This document shows, in pieces, positions 52,547-61,249 of a stretch of 64,000 bases of DNA. The stretch lies in contig CAJUAN010000007.1 in the NCBI GenBank assembly GCA_910584715.1, forward strand, positions 1 through 64,000. Reading direction: 5' to 3'. The DNA comes from an uncultured Oscillospiraceae bacterium. Its GTDB lineage: Bacteria; Bacillota; Clostridia; Oscillospirales; Ruminococcaceae. Position numbers and translations under genes: made by a program. Numbering within the stretch: the first letter of the stretch is position 1; each line of letters starts with the position of its first letter. Under the pieces are notes generated by a model, which saw nothing but the letters and a program-made list of their open reading frames with translations, made no database searches and was not told the DNA's origin.

Positions 52547-53548
52547 TGTTCTTTTGATTATTTGATATATCCATATTATCCAGCCTATACGATGGGCTGT
52601 TATCAAATTGTTATCAAGCGTGATAATGGGAAACAAACCATATTGCTTTTTCTCTGCTGGTTTGCGACTTCAACAATAGCACAAAAGGCATGGAAATGCA
52701 ATCGCATTCCATTAGGTTTCACTGGACTACCCGCTGGGGAAAACCTTGATAATAAGAAGTTATAATTCTTTGCTTATAACAGCTTCTCTCGCTATTGCTT
52801 TCACTAATAGCATCATTGGTCGGCGCAGTTCATCTTTGAATCCCGGAATATCCATCATTTCTTTCGGTGGCTTTGCTTCTTCCACGGTTTTAAGCTCAAA
52901 GCCATTATTTAATAAACCCATCAGTATTTGTGTAATCGTATGATGCTGTTTTACTATATCACACCCCAAGAAGTGAGTATGTCGTTTCCCTGGAATGAAG
53001 TAGTTATCAATCGGCCAGTATTTTGGCGTTCTATCAGCTGCATAAATCCAATCCTGTCCAACCCCGGCGGTAAAAACGGGGTGCTCAATATTAAAGAGGA
53101 ATATCCCATCTTGTTTCAGTGTCTTATGAACTTTTCGAAATACAAGTTCTATATTCTCTATGTAGTGTAGTGCCAGATTGGAAATAACACAATCCCATTC
53201 GTTTTCTGGGTACTCATATTCGTCTATTCCACAAATACGATACTCAATTTTTTCTCCTGCGTTACATTGTCTTGCCGTTTCAATCATTTTACGGCTCAAA
53301 TCAAGTCCCAATACCCGCATCGCTCCTTGTTCTGCGGCAAATTTACAATGCCATCCATAACCACACCCTAAATCAAGAACATTTTTCCCATCAAGGGGAG
53401 GGAACAGAGGCTTTAACTGGTGCCATTCTCCAGCAGAACATAGGCCATCTCTGCTGCGGGGCATTTTAGCATATTCCTCAAAAAATTTTTCATTATCATA
53501 TTCGTTATTCATTGCTACTCTCCTAAATGGTGATTGATCGCTTATGAT
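52509..53548 (-). mobile_element. Inserted cassette carrying a methyltransferase
   Basis: About 1040 bases, AT-richer than the flanks, lying exactly between codon 13 and the remainder of the nucleoside phosphorylase frame. It carries one gene with its own ribosome site and about 250 non-coding bases ending in the inverted repeat. No transposase or target duplication is visible. The boundaries are inferred to within a few bases, because AT/ATA is shared by both junctions. Confidence 0.6.
52760..53512 (-). CDS. Class I SAM-dependent methyltransferase
   Basis: 250 residues from the ATG at 53512 after TAGGAGA; a longer frame from 53587 begins with the phosphorylase leader and is probably a chimera. 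Motif I VLDLGCGYGWH near 45-55, post-motif LGLDLSRKMIETA near 68, and motif IV-like WDCVISNLALHY near 109. A generic small-molecule methyltransferase of the UbiE/Methyltransf_11 type; substrate unknown. Codon use is AT-richer than its surroundings. Confidence 0.85.
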   Translation of the reverse strand: MNNEYDNEKFFEEYAKMPRSRDGLCSAGEWHQLKPLFPPLDGKNVLDLGCGYGWHCKFAAEQGAMRVLGLDLSRKMIETARQCNAGEKIEYRICGIDEYEYPENEWDCVISNLALHYIENIELVFRKVHKTLKQDGIFLFNIEHPVFTAGVGQDWIYAADRTPKYWPIDNYFIPGKRHTHFLGCDIVKQHHTITQILMGLLNNGFELKTVEEAKPPKEMMDIPGFKDELRRPMMLLVKAIAREAVISKEL

Positions 53549-53587
53549 TATCGCCTTGGATTTATCGTCAAAGGCTTCCGTTATCAT
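53549..53587 (-). pseudogene. Detached 5' fragment of nucleoside phosphorylase
   Basis: ATG overlapping the FkbM stop (ATGA), with AAAGGAG in the end of fkbM, followed by MITEAFDDKSKAI. This resembles the start of nucleoside-phosphorylase-like proteins and not of methyltransferases. It still reads in frame into the methyltransferase, adding 25 residues. Confidence 0.6.
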
Positions 53588-54660
53588 TTTGGTTCTCCTT
53601 TCGGCACCGCGTACAGATTCGTCTCCCAGGCGGGAATATAAAGCCGGTGTCTGACGTAAAGCTTCAAATCGGGATTAATGCTTTTTATCAGCAGCGGAAG
53701 CTCGAACATGTCCTCGCTTCGGTGATATAAGGAGCACAGTATCTTAGCGCCGCCAGCAACATGCCGCCGTGCGCCTTCCAAAGCCTCCCTCTCCGCGCCC
53801 TCAACGTCCAGCTTCAGTACCGTAACGTTTTCGGGGACGGCTTCATCAAGCGACAAAACGGGTATATCCACGGTCTTTCCCGAACCGCCCGCGCGGGACA
53901 TTCTCCCCTCGTTTGCGGAAATTTTCACGGTACCGTTTTCACGTCCCGCCGCCGCGTTTACCAAGGTTATACGTTCGTCCTCGGGAAGATTTTTCGTGAG
54001 CTTGCGGAAATTTTTCGGGTTAGGCTCAAAGGCGTAAAGGTGACGGAAGCTATTGTTGCAGGCGGACATAAACTCCGCCGCCGTGTCGCCGTTATAGGCT
54101 CCCAAGTCAGCAAAAATCTCGTCATCGCCGAGAGGGATAATATTACCGTAAATTTCATCTTTGGAGGACGTGCAGCGGTTCAGATATTCAATCCTGCCGC
54201 TTATTTTAAAATTCAGAACGTCGGCGTAGGTCTGCCGCGATTTTTCGTCCGCAAGCATATCGTAAACGGACTGAATTTTTTCGGCGCTTTTTTGGCAGTA
54301 CTCATATGTAAACAGCGTGTCCCCCGCAACGGGGACATCAGGCGCAAGCAGAATGTGCCGCTTTGCAATTTCGTTGATACGGTCGTACAGACTTTGGTAC
54401 CCCGCCGCGAAAGCAAGGACGATAACAAAGTCGTCTATAAGCGCCTCTATCTGGGACAGAGTATGCACCAGATGTCCCTGAAAGACGTGTCCGCGGACAA
54501 ACTCGTCGCTGGCAAAAAAGCCCGCAATGGGTATGCCGTACCGCTCGAAAACGGACATAATTTTCAAAGCCCCGTCCCCCATGCCATAAATGAACACAGG
54601 CAGGTCGGTACTCTTTAAAAAGTCCCAGCAGTCGGTTCTTTCGGTTATAAAGTCAAGCAT
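53584..54660 (-). CDS. FkbM-family methyltransferase with N-terminal nucleotide-binding-like domain
   Basis: 358 residues. The first 110 or so residues form a Rossmann-like region (LPVFIYGMGDGALKI near 20). The C-terminal half is the FkbM SAM domain: FADLGAYNGDTAAEF near 185, YAFEPNPKNFRKL near 213, and VLKLDVEGAEREALEGA near 280. FkbM enzymes O-methylate sugars and other metabolites. No glycan cluster adjoins it. It overlaps the phosphorylase 5' fragment by four bases. Confidence 0.88.
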   Translation of the reverse strand: MLDFITERTDCWDFLKSTDLPVFIYGMGDGALKIMSVFERYGIPIAGFFASDEFVRGHVFQGHLVHTLSQIEALIDDFVIVLAFAAGYQSLYDRINEIAKRHILLAPDVPVAGDTLFTYEYCQKSAEKIQSVYDMLADEKSRQTYADVLNFKISGRIEYLNRCTSSKDEIYGNIIPLGDDEIFADLGAYNGDTAAEFMSACNNSFRHLYAFEPNPKNFRKLTKNLPEDERITLVNAAAGRENGTVKISANEGRMSRAGGSGKTVDIPVLSLDEAVPENVTVLKLDVEGAEREALEGARRHVAGGAKILCSLYHRSEDMFELPLLIKSINPDLKLYVRHRLYIPAWETNLYAVPKGEPK

Positions 54661-54662
54661 AG

Positions 54663-55070
54663 TCAGTCCTCGTCGTCATCGCAACCGCAGTGCAGATCGG
54701 AGGCTATCATATCCCTGCCGCGGGTGCGGTATTTGTCCCGCTGAATATCCACCTGCTTTTCAAATATCTCCATGAACTCCCGGGGCTTCTTTATTGACAT
54801 TACTTCCTTTACAGGGGTATCGGTGTCGCGGCAGTTTATTATCACCGTACCGCAGCCGAAAATGCGCTGCCCCAAGGGGAGCCGCAGGCTTTTGTCAACC
54901 ACGCGGTAAAGCTCTACCTCGTCCTCGGTAATGGACAGAAAGCCTTTGCGGGTGATGAATTTTTTTCCGGTGAGGATATATCTTGTGAATGAAAGGGGGA
55001 GCCCGAACAGGGTGCGCTTTTTATCCGTCCAGAGGACTTCGTTTTCCGCGTTTTCCGTAAACTTTGCCAT
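54663..55070 (-). CDS. PH-domain-like protein
   Basis: 135 residues. Bacterial PH (YdbS/bPH_2-like) pattern: LWTDKKRTLFGLPLSFTRYI, then a beta-rich stretch VELYRVVDKSLRLPLGQRIFG and a C-terminal helix. It ends in an acidic Cys/Asp-rich tail (CGCDDDED). No membrane helix, unlike YdbS. It lies 2 bases before the FkbM gene. Function unknown. Confidence 0.65.
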   Translation of the reverse strand: MAKFTENAENEVLWTDKKRTLFGLPLSFTRYILTGKKFITRKGFLSITEDEVELYRVVDKSLRLPLGQRIFGCGTVIINCRDTDTPVKEVMSIKKPREFMEIFEKQVDIQRDKYRTRGRDMIASDLHCGCDDDED

Positions 55071-55121
55071 AATATCAGTTCCTTTCTTTATAGAGGTGCA
55101 TAAAAATATCCGGACAAAATC

Positions 55122-55180
55122 CGTAGGGAACGGTTTTCCCGTCCCATGTGCGGCGGGCGGGAAAGTCCCGCCCCTGCAAA
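55122..55180. repeat. Two GTAGGGG-type palindromes
   Basis: CGTAGGGAACGG...CCGTCCC at 55122-55145 and GGCGGGCGGG...CCCGCCCCTGCAAA at 55152-55180: the same family as in the element at 43937, here without the inverted-repeat ends. Confidence 0.6.
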
Positions 55181-55186
55181 ATCTTT

Positions 55187-57907
55187 TTATCGGTTTCCGC
55201 GGTTTTTCCGTTCGTACAGCCCTATCAGCACGACCGCAAGTATACCGAACGGCGAAACGATAAGTCCCAGAGCGAGTCCCTTGGGGAAGAACTTCATCTC
55301 AACGGTATGGGTCCCCCTGCTCACGGGTACGCCGATAAGCGCGTCGTTTGCCACCTTGACAGGCTCGGTCTTAACGCCGTCCACAAGGATAGTCCAGCCC
55401 GGCTCCCATGAGATCGTGGTGAACAGTATGCCGTCCTCTTCGGCGGTTACCGTGCCCTTCAGGTGATCCTCCTTGAAGCTCTCTATTTCGAGAGGCTGAC
55501 GCTTCAGCTCGTCAACGGCTCCGCGGAACATCTCCTCGTCAAGATAGTAGAAATAGTTTTCCTTAAAGAGCACCTCGTTCTTTTTCTCGGTAATGGTGGT
55601 TATAAAGGAAAGCTCGTCGCCCGCGGAAAAATGTCCCAAAGGCTGTATGCACATTTTCCCCGCCTCGTAGTAGTAGTCAACAAAATCCTTGTTGAGCCAC
55701 AGGTTCACCTCCCGCTCATACTGGGAGGGGAAATACATATAGATCATGTCCTCGGTGGGGGCTTCAAAAATATATTCAATATGGGAGTTCTCACCCTCCA
55801 CTCTTGGAACGTACTTCGTGTGGGTGCCGTAGGTGGTGGGCTTTGCGTTTTCCGGTACGACGTCAATGTCCTCTATTCTTTTAAAGAATTCTTGGTACTC
55901 GTCCGAAAGCAGGGAGGACAGCAGCTTGTTCTGGTTCTCAAAGGGATTCTCCCAGGAATCGAAGCTCAAATCCTTTATTGATTCGTCCGCCATGAAAGCA
56001 ACGGGCAGGGCGTAGGGGTTCTCATAAACATACATTATCTCCTTTTTGTCGCCGTTTGCAAGAACGAGGTTATCGTAGTGCTTCGACCTCTCCACCTCGG
56101 GCAAAGGAGTTGTTCCGTCCTCTGCGGGCTGGGGAGCATTTCCTTTTTCCATAACATATTTTATGCCGAATATCGCGTCGGTAACATAGGTGGCTCCCTT
56201 GTACTTGATATAGTGTCCGCCGTAGGAAAAGCCTAAATTCCGCAGGAACTGGATAGGCGCGGCGTTAAGGGTGGAGCTTGAATGGGAAAGTCCGTAAGAG
56301 CCGAAAGCCATGGGGTCGTTAACGGTGCGGTGGAAATTCTTTTCTATCCTGTAGACGGGGCTGTCGTCCATATCGTATATTTTCTGCACCGTGTTCCGTC
56401 CCAGGGTGATATATCTGTTGTAGGAGCTGTATTTGGAGTACACCACGTCCTTGTCTATGCTGTACATGGTGTAGGTAGCCGTCACTGCCATTTCGACGAT
56501 AACAATTACCGCAATAGCGATCGGCACGGGCTTTACCTTGTAGTGCTTTTTCCAGAGGTAGAGCATGAGGGCGTAAAGTCCCGCCATAAGGATACTGAAC
56601 CACACAGCCGCAAGAATATTCATTTTTTCGATATCCTTGCCGTTGGCGGAGACTACGGGGTTCTGCTTGTCAAGGTACAAGACGTAAGCCGTCAGCAGGA
56701 AGAACACCCCTCCTATCTCCTTGAAGCTTATTCCCTCGATGCGCTCGAAAGCCTGCGCCGCCATGATAAGCATAAGGAAGCTTATAGTGAACGAGTATCT
56801 GTAGGGCAGCCAGTTGGGCACCTGAAAGCCGTGCCATACCAAATCGACGGTGGACATATACATAGAAAGTATCACCGACAGGGTGAGCAGCCCGAAGCCT
56901 ATCTTCTGGCGGAGCTTTATGTTGCTGTTAAAGAAATACAGCGGAATAAGCAGTATGGTTATAACTCCGCAGTATATCACCGGCGAGCCCTCGGGACGGC
57001 AAGTGTCGTAAACGTTGGGGAGAATGTTCATGAAAAAGTCCGCGAAATCGAACTGGGTCTTCAGTTCATAGCTGGGGTCGGTAAACTCGAATTTGCCGAG
57101 GCTGAGGCTGTGATAAAGGGGTATCAGCAGCCACGCGGCGCAGAGGGCGGCTATTATTCCTCCGCAGGCGAATTTAACTCCCGCTAAAAGCATATGCTTG
57201 AAATGGAACGGCAGGGTCTTTTGGGAGATAAAGAAGTAGTAGGCTATAAAGTACAGACAGCAGAAAATGGCGATCATCCAGCCGATATAGAAGTTAGCGA
57301 TAAACATAAGCGCAAGGGGGATTATGAACAGCAGCCATTCCCCTTTGTCAATGAGCCGTTCTATGCCCAGGATTATTATGGGCAGGTAGATAAGGCCGTC
57401 CAGCCACATGGGATCCATGAGCTGCACTATCATATAGGACATAAGGCTGTAGAGTATTGCGAAAATAAGGGCTGTATAGGGCGCGGTGTTTTTGGACTTC
57501 CGCAGGTACAGACAGAACGTCACCGAAGCCGCTCCTACTTTTAACATCTGCATAATAAGCAGAGAGGTGGTCATTATGGATCGGGGCAGCAGCATTATTA
57601 CCAACGTAAAGGGACTCGCCAGATAGTAGGCGAAGATACCCATTGTTTCTCCGGTAAGGTTGCGGCTCCAGCTGTTGACGAAGCTGCCGTCGCCCCAGAA
57701 GGCGTCCCGCAGGTTCTCGTAGTAGTATACGTACTGACCGCTCAGGTCGAGCACCAGCACGGATTCGTCCCCGAAAGGATATATCCCGAAAATAAAGTAG
57801 GACACCAGCAGTACGATCATGGGGATAAAAAAGGCAAACAGGTAAACGCCCTTGTTTATAAGAAGATTTTTGAAGCTGAATCTCAGCGGTATCTGTAATT
57901 TTTTCAA
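55187..57907 (-). CDS. YfhO-family membrane protein
   Basis: 906 residues; TTG start 6 bases after ACGGAGG. About a dozen transmembrane helices in the first 480 residues with the LVLDLSGQYVYYYENLRDAF start typical of YfhO. A large extracytoplasmic beta-rich domain (about 500-870) follows, then a final helix and KNRGNR. YfhO proteins are GT-C-like and help glycosylate lipoteichoic acid or other surface polymers. A complete single gene with its own promoter. Confidence 0.92.
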   Translation of the reverse strand: MKKLQIPLRFSFKNLLINKGVYLFAFFIPMIVLLVSYFIFGIYPFGDESVLVLDLSGQYVYYYENLRDAFWGDGSFVNSWSRNLTGETMGIFAYYLASPFTLVIMLLPRSIMTTSLLIMQMLKVGAASVTFCLYLRKSKNTAPYTALIFAILYSLMSYMIVQLMDPMWLDGLIYLPIIILGIERLIDKGEWLLFIIPLALMFIANFYIGWMIAIFCCLYFIAYYFFISQKTLPFHFKHMLLAGVKFACGGIIAALCAAWLLIPLYHSLSLGKFEFTDPSYELKTQFDFADFFMNILPNVYDTCRPEGSPVIYCGVITILLIPLYFFNSNIKLRQKIGFGLLTLSVILSMYMSTVDLVWHGFQVPNWLPYRYSFTISFLMLIMAAQAFERIEGISFKEIGGVFFLLTAYVLYLDKQNPVVSANGKDIEKMNILAAVWFSILMAGLYALMLYLWKKHYKVKPVPIAIAVIVIVEMAVTATYTMYSIDKDVVYSKYSSYNRYITLGRNTVQKIYDMDDSPVYRIEKNFHRTVNDPMAFGSYGLSHSSSTLNAAPIQFLRNLGFSYGGHYIKYKGATYVTDAIFGIKYVMEKGNAPQPAEDGTTPLPEVERSKHYDNLVLANGDKKEIMYVYENPYALPVAFMADESIKDLSFDSWENPFENQNKLLSSLLSDEYQEFFKRIEDIDVVPENAKPTTYGTHTKYVPRVEGENSHIEYIFEAPTEDMIYMYFPSQYEREVNLWLNKDFVDYYYEAGKMCIQPLGHFSAGDELSFITTITEKKNEVLFKENYFYYLDEEMFRGAVDELKRQPLEIESFKEDHLKGTVTAEEDGILFTTISWEPGWTILVDGVKTEPVKVANDALIGVPVSRGTHTVEMKFFPKGLALGLIVSPFGILAVVLIGLYERKNRGNR

Positions 57908-57953
57908 AGCGAACCTCCGTTGTAAATCAATATAATTTTAAATATACATTTTT

Positions 57954-57982
57954 ATTATAAATGCTTTTGCGGCGCTTTACAA
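57954..57982 (-). promoter_or_regulatory. Promoter of YfhO gene
   Basis: Minus strand TTGTAA, 17 bases, TATAAT, about 45 bases before the start. Confidence 0.75.
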
Positions 57983-58032
57983 TAGATTTTGCAATTTTTG
58001 TGAAAAAATATGAAAAAATATACGTTTCCCTC

Positions 58033-58061
58033 TTGTTAAACCAAAATTAATGTGTTATAAT
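58033..58061 (+). promoter_or_regulatory. Promoter of Nudix gene
   Basis: TTGTTA, 17 bases, TATAAT with extended -10 TGT. Confidence 0.78.
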
Positions 58062-58078
58062 GTTCTAAACAGAACATT
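58059..58078 (+). promoter_or_regulatory. 20-base palindromic operator candidate
   Basis: AATGTTCT-N4-AGAACATT, perfectly symmetric, overlapping the last bases of the -10 box and the expected start site. This is the position of a repressor operator. The regulator is not identified. Confidence 0.55.
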
Positions 58079-58118
58079 TGTTGTATCATTTTCCTAAAAA
58101 TTAACAGGAGGCTTTTAT

Positions 58119-58655
58119 ATGCACCTTTTTGAAAAAACGGTAAGCTCCGAGCTTATTTTCGACGGAAAGATAATCACCGTAAAAAAAGACCGCGCCGAGC
58201 TTGAAAACGGCGAGGTAGTTACAAGAGAGCTTGTGGTGCACCCAGGCGGGGTGTGCATCATCCCCATAACCGACGAGGGCGAGATACTTATGGTGAAGCA
58301 GTTCAGGTATCCCTTTCAGGAGGCGCTTACCGAGCTTCCCGCGGGAAAGCTGGAGTTCGGGGAGGATCACCGTGAGGCGGGTCTCAGAGAGCTTCGGGAG
58401 GAAACCGGCATGGTCTGCGAGAAATTCGAGTACCTGGGCGTGTGCTACCCCTCGGTGGCGTATCTTACCGAGAAAATTCATATGTACCTTGCAACCGGTC
58501 TGTCCTATGAAAAGCAGTCTCTTGACGAGGACGAATTCCTTGACGTAATAAAGGTAAAGCTTGAGGACGCCGTTCAGATGGTAATGGACGGAAAGCTGCC
58601 CGACGCAAAGACCCAGTGCGCCGTGCTCAAAGCGGCAAGACTGTTGGGAAAGTAA
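58119..58655 (+). CDS. nudF: Nudix hydrolase, ADP-ribose pyrophosphatase type
   Basis: 178 residues; ATG after CAGGAGG. Nudix box GKLEFGEDHREAGLRELREE-TGM near 76-98 and downstream ADP-ribose-pyrophosphatase hallmarks (CYPSVAYLTEKIHMYLA). It hydrolyses ADP-ribose to AMP and ribose-5-phosphate in the cytoplasm. Expression probably depends on the palindrome over its promoter. Confidence 0.9.
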   Translation: MHLFEKTVSSELIFDGKIITVKKDRAELENGEVVTRELVVHPGGVCIIPITDEGEILMVKQFRYPFQEALTELPAGKLEFGEDHREAGLRELREETGMVCEKFEYLGVCYPSVAYLTEKIHMYLATGLSYEKQSLDEDEFLDVIKVKLEDAVQMVMDGKLPDAKTQCAVLKAARLLGK

Positions 58656-58720
58656 AAATCCGGCGACCCCCTTTAAGCTTCAAGAGAGCCGCCGAATAAA
58701 TTTTAAGTTTTCCGCAGGAC

Positions 58721-59017
58721 TTAGAAGCCCGCTTCCTCAGCCTCGGCCTCAGCCTGCATCTGCTCTATGTGGCGGGTGTACGCCTCAAGGATCTGATCCT
58801 CAACAAGCTTGCGTGCTTCGGGAGAAATAGGGTGAACGATATCCCTGAAAATTCCGCTCTCGTCCTTTCTGCTGGGCATTGCCACAAACAGTCTTTCGTC
58901 GCCCTGAACGACCTTTATGTCGTGTACGGCAAGCATATTGTCGATAGTGATCGAGATGACCGCCCTGAGTCTTCCCTCAGGTATAATTTTCCTGATTTTA
59001 ATGTCTGTGATGTTCAT
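58721..59017 (-). CDS. spoVG: Regulatory protein SpoVG
   Basis: 98 residues; ATG after AAGGAGG. Canonical SpoVG: MNITDIKIRKI start, the SITIDNMLAVHDIKVV core and PSRKDESGIFRDIVHPI. A small DNA/RNA-binding regulator influencing sporulation, septum formation and surface polymers. The C terminus is Glu/Ala-rich. Confidence 0.96.
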   Translation of the reverse strand: MNITDIKIRKIIPEGRLRAVISITIDNMLAVHDIKVVQGDERLFVAMPSRKDESGIFRDIVHPISPEARKLVEDQILEAYTRHIEQMQAEAEAEEAGF

Positions 59018-59080
59018 TAGAAACGTCCTCCTTAGTAATTGACATTTGCGGTATACTTTACTACAAACATATTATTAAAC

Positions 59081-59109
59081 ATTATATGGTAAAATATTCA
59101 GTATGAAAA
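59081..59109 (-). promoter_or_regulatory. Possible promoter of spoVG
   Basis: Minus strand TTTTCA, 17 bases, TATAAT. I saw no sigma-H (AGGA...GAAT) match, which might be expected from Bacillus. Confidence 0.4.
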
Positions 59110-59213
59110 ATAAAAATTTGCCGATAATATGTATGCCGCTATCCTATAGTATAGCAGATTATTTTTAAAATTCTTTAACTATTTCTGAAACAAAAATATG
59201 CGGGGTGTATCTT

Positions 59214-60608
59214 TTGGATAAACAAATTTTAAACAACAGCCGACATATCCACTTTATCGGTATCGGAGGGAGCGGTATGTATCCCCTCGCGCAGATACTC
59301 CATTCAAAGGGATACTATCTGACCGGCTCCGACAACAACGAGACCGAAACGCTGCGGGCCGTCCGCGAAATGGGTATTCCCGTGTACATGGGTCAGCGTG
59401 CGGAAAATATCGGGGACGCCGACCTTATCGTCCATACGGCAGCTATACTTCCCGACAACGCGGAGCTTATCGCCGCCAGAAGCAGCGGCGCTGAGGTATG
59501 GGAAAGGAGCCAGCTTTTAGGAGTCCTGACGGAACAGTTTGGCAACACCATAAACGTAAGCGGAACTCACGGCAAGACCACCGTTACCGCTATGATAACC
59601 CAGATACTGGTAACGCAGGGCCTGGACATAAGCGCGGTCATAGGAGGAAAGCTCCCCCTTATCCATGGCAGCGGCATTGCGGGGAAAAGCGATATCATGG
59701 TATGCGAGGCCTGCGAGTTCCAGGATCATTTCCTGAATCTTAAAACCTCGGCGGCTGTGGTTCTGAACATAGACGAGGATCATCTTGACTACTTCAAAAA
59801 TCTTGACAATATAATCAAGTCCTTCCGCAAATTCTGTGCGGACGCCGACAGAGCCGTAATAGTCAACGGGGACGACGAAAATTCCATGAGAGCCGTTTCG
59901 GGTCTTGACAAAAGCAAAATCGTTACATTCGGCAGAACGGAAAGCAATGACTGGTACCCCGCCAACGTTAACCGCAAAAGCGGCATGGAAACCGCTTTCG
60001 ACATAATGCATAAAGGAAAGCTTTTTTGCAGTACCGTGCTTCACATTCCCGGAGAGCACAACATTGTGAACGCTGTTGCGGCTGCGGCTGCGGCGGACTA
60101 TGCGGGAGCTTCCACCGAGGGCATAGCAAAGGGGCTGGAAAGCTTCAGGGGCGCGGGCAGACGGTTTGAAAAGTACGGCGAGGCTGGAGGCATAACCGTC
60201 GTTGACGATTACGCCCACCACCCCGCGGAGATAGCCGCAACTCTTGAAGCGGCGGTAAAGCTGGGCTTTAAAAAGGTATGGGCGGTGCATCAGCCTTTTA
60301 CCTTTTCGAGAACGGAGCTGCTGCTGGACGACTTCGCAAAGGCGCTTTCCATTGCGGACAGGGTAGTCCTTACGTCCATAATGGGCGGCAGAGAGGTGAA
60401 CACAACGGGCATAACCGCCTCCGCTCTGGCGGCTAAAACAGAGGGCGCGGTCTGCTTCGATAAGGAGCACGACGAAAGCATCGAGCTGGTGTCGCGGTAC
60501 GTTTCCGAAAACGCGGAGGCCGGCGACCTGATAGTTACCCTTGGCTGCGGAGACGTGAACAAGGCGGCAAGAAGAATACTGGAATTACTGAACGAAAAAT
60601 ACTCCTGA
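59214..60608 (+). CDS. murC: UDP-N-acetylmuramate--L-alanine ligase
   Basis: 464 residues from the TTG at 59214, eight bases after CGGGG; the in-frame GTG at 59205 lies on that site. Adds L-alanine to UDP-MurNAc in peptidoglycan precursor synthesis. GIGGSGM near 16-22 (UDP-binding), the ATP loop GTHGKTT at 117-123, NIDEDHLDYF near 185, and DYAHHPAEI near 335. Complete. Confidence 0.97.
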   Translation: MDKQILNNSRHIHFIGIGGSGMYPLAQILHSKGYYLTGSDNNETETLRAVREMGIPVYMGQRAENIGDADLIVHTAAILPDNAELIAARSSGAEVWERSQLLGVLTEQFGNTINVSGTHGKTTVTAMITQILVTQGLDISAVIGGKLPLIHGSGIAGKSDIMVCEACEFQDHFLNLKTSAAVVLNIDEDHLDYFKNLDNIIKSFRKFCADADRAVIVNGDDENSMRAVSGLDKSKIVTFGRTESNDWYPANVNRKSGMETAFDIMHKGKLFCSTVLHIPGEHNIVNAVAAAAAADYAGASTEGIAKGLESFRGAGRRFEKYGEAGGITVVDDYAHHPAEIAATLEAAVKLGFKKVWAVHQPFTFSRTELLLDDFAKALSIADRVVLTSIMGGREVNTTGITASALAAKTEGAVCFDKEHDESIELVSRYVSENAEAGDLIVTLGCGDVNKAARRILELLNEKYS

Positions 60609-60639
60609 TAAGGGAAAACCGTGTGAAAGGATGATTCAA

Positions 60640-61218
60640 ATGAACGACAAGGAAAAGCGTGTCTTCGATTACGTCAAGGAGCGAATGGAGGACGGCTTCG
60701 CTCCGTCCATACGGGAGATATGCGCGGCTCTGGGGATACGCTCCACCTCCACGGCGGCAAGGTATGTCAACACCCTCGTCGCCGAGGGCTACCTTGAAAA
60801 GGTGGACGGCTGCAACCGTGCCATAAAGATAGCGGGAAAAGGCGCGGTAAAGATACCTCTTGTGGGTACGATAACCGCGGGTCAGCCTATAACCGCGGTG
60901 GAGGATATCACGGACTACATCAACTTCCACGAACAGAAAAACTACACGGGAGAGCTTTTCGCGCTTAAAGTCCGCGGTGAAAGCATGATAAACGTCGCCA
61001 TTCTGGACGGGGACATCGTGGTGGTGGAAAAGTGCTCCACAGCGGAAAACGGAGACATCGTTGCGGCTATGGTAAACGGAGAAGAGGCTACCGTCAAGAC
61101 TTTCTACAAGGAAAACGGACACTACCGCCTCCAGCCCGAAAACGATACTATGGATCCGATTATTGTGGACGAATGCGAGATAATCGGAAAGATCGCCGCG
61201 GTAATACGCTATCTTTAA
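60640..61218 (+). CDS. lexA: SOS repressor LexA
   Basis: 192 residues from the ATG at 60640 after GAAAGGA; the ATG at 60631 abuts the ribosome site. N-terminal winged helix (SIREICAALGIRSTSTAARY near 23-42), autocleavage site Ala80-Gly81 in TITAGQP, and the catalytic Ser115 (GESM) and Lys153 (EATVK). Represses DNA-damage genes until RecA-stimulated self-cleavage. It lies 31 bases after murC, so it may be read from the murC transcript; I found no clear SOS box directly upstream. Confidence 0.96.
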   Translation: MNDKEKRVFDYVKERMEDGFAPSIREICAALGIRSTSTAARYVNTLVAEGYLEKVDGCNRAIKIAGKGAVKIPLVGTITAGQPITAVEDITDYINFHEQKNYTGELFALKVRGESMINVAILDGDIVVVEKCSTAENGDIVAAMVNGEEATVKTFYKENGHYRLQPENDTMDPIIVDECEIIGKIAAVIRYL

Positions 61219-61249
61219 TTTTTAATATTTGGGAAATCGGAGAAACGAT

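Noticed and set aside
52538..52765. Short + strand open frame beside the methyltransferase
   Set aside because: No ribosome site or recognisable family; it lies in the non-coding tail of the inserted cassette.
58071..58083. SOS (LexA) box GAACATTTGTTG
   Set aside because: The right half deviates from the GAACnnnnGTTC pattern; the longer AATGTTCT palindrome explains the symmetry better.
59101..59204. Sigma-A promoter for murC
   Set aside because: TATAGT is present but no -35 box at acceptable spacing could be found.
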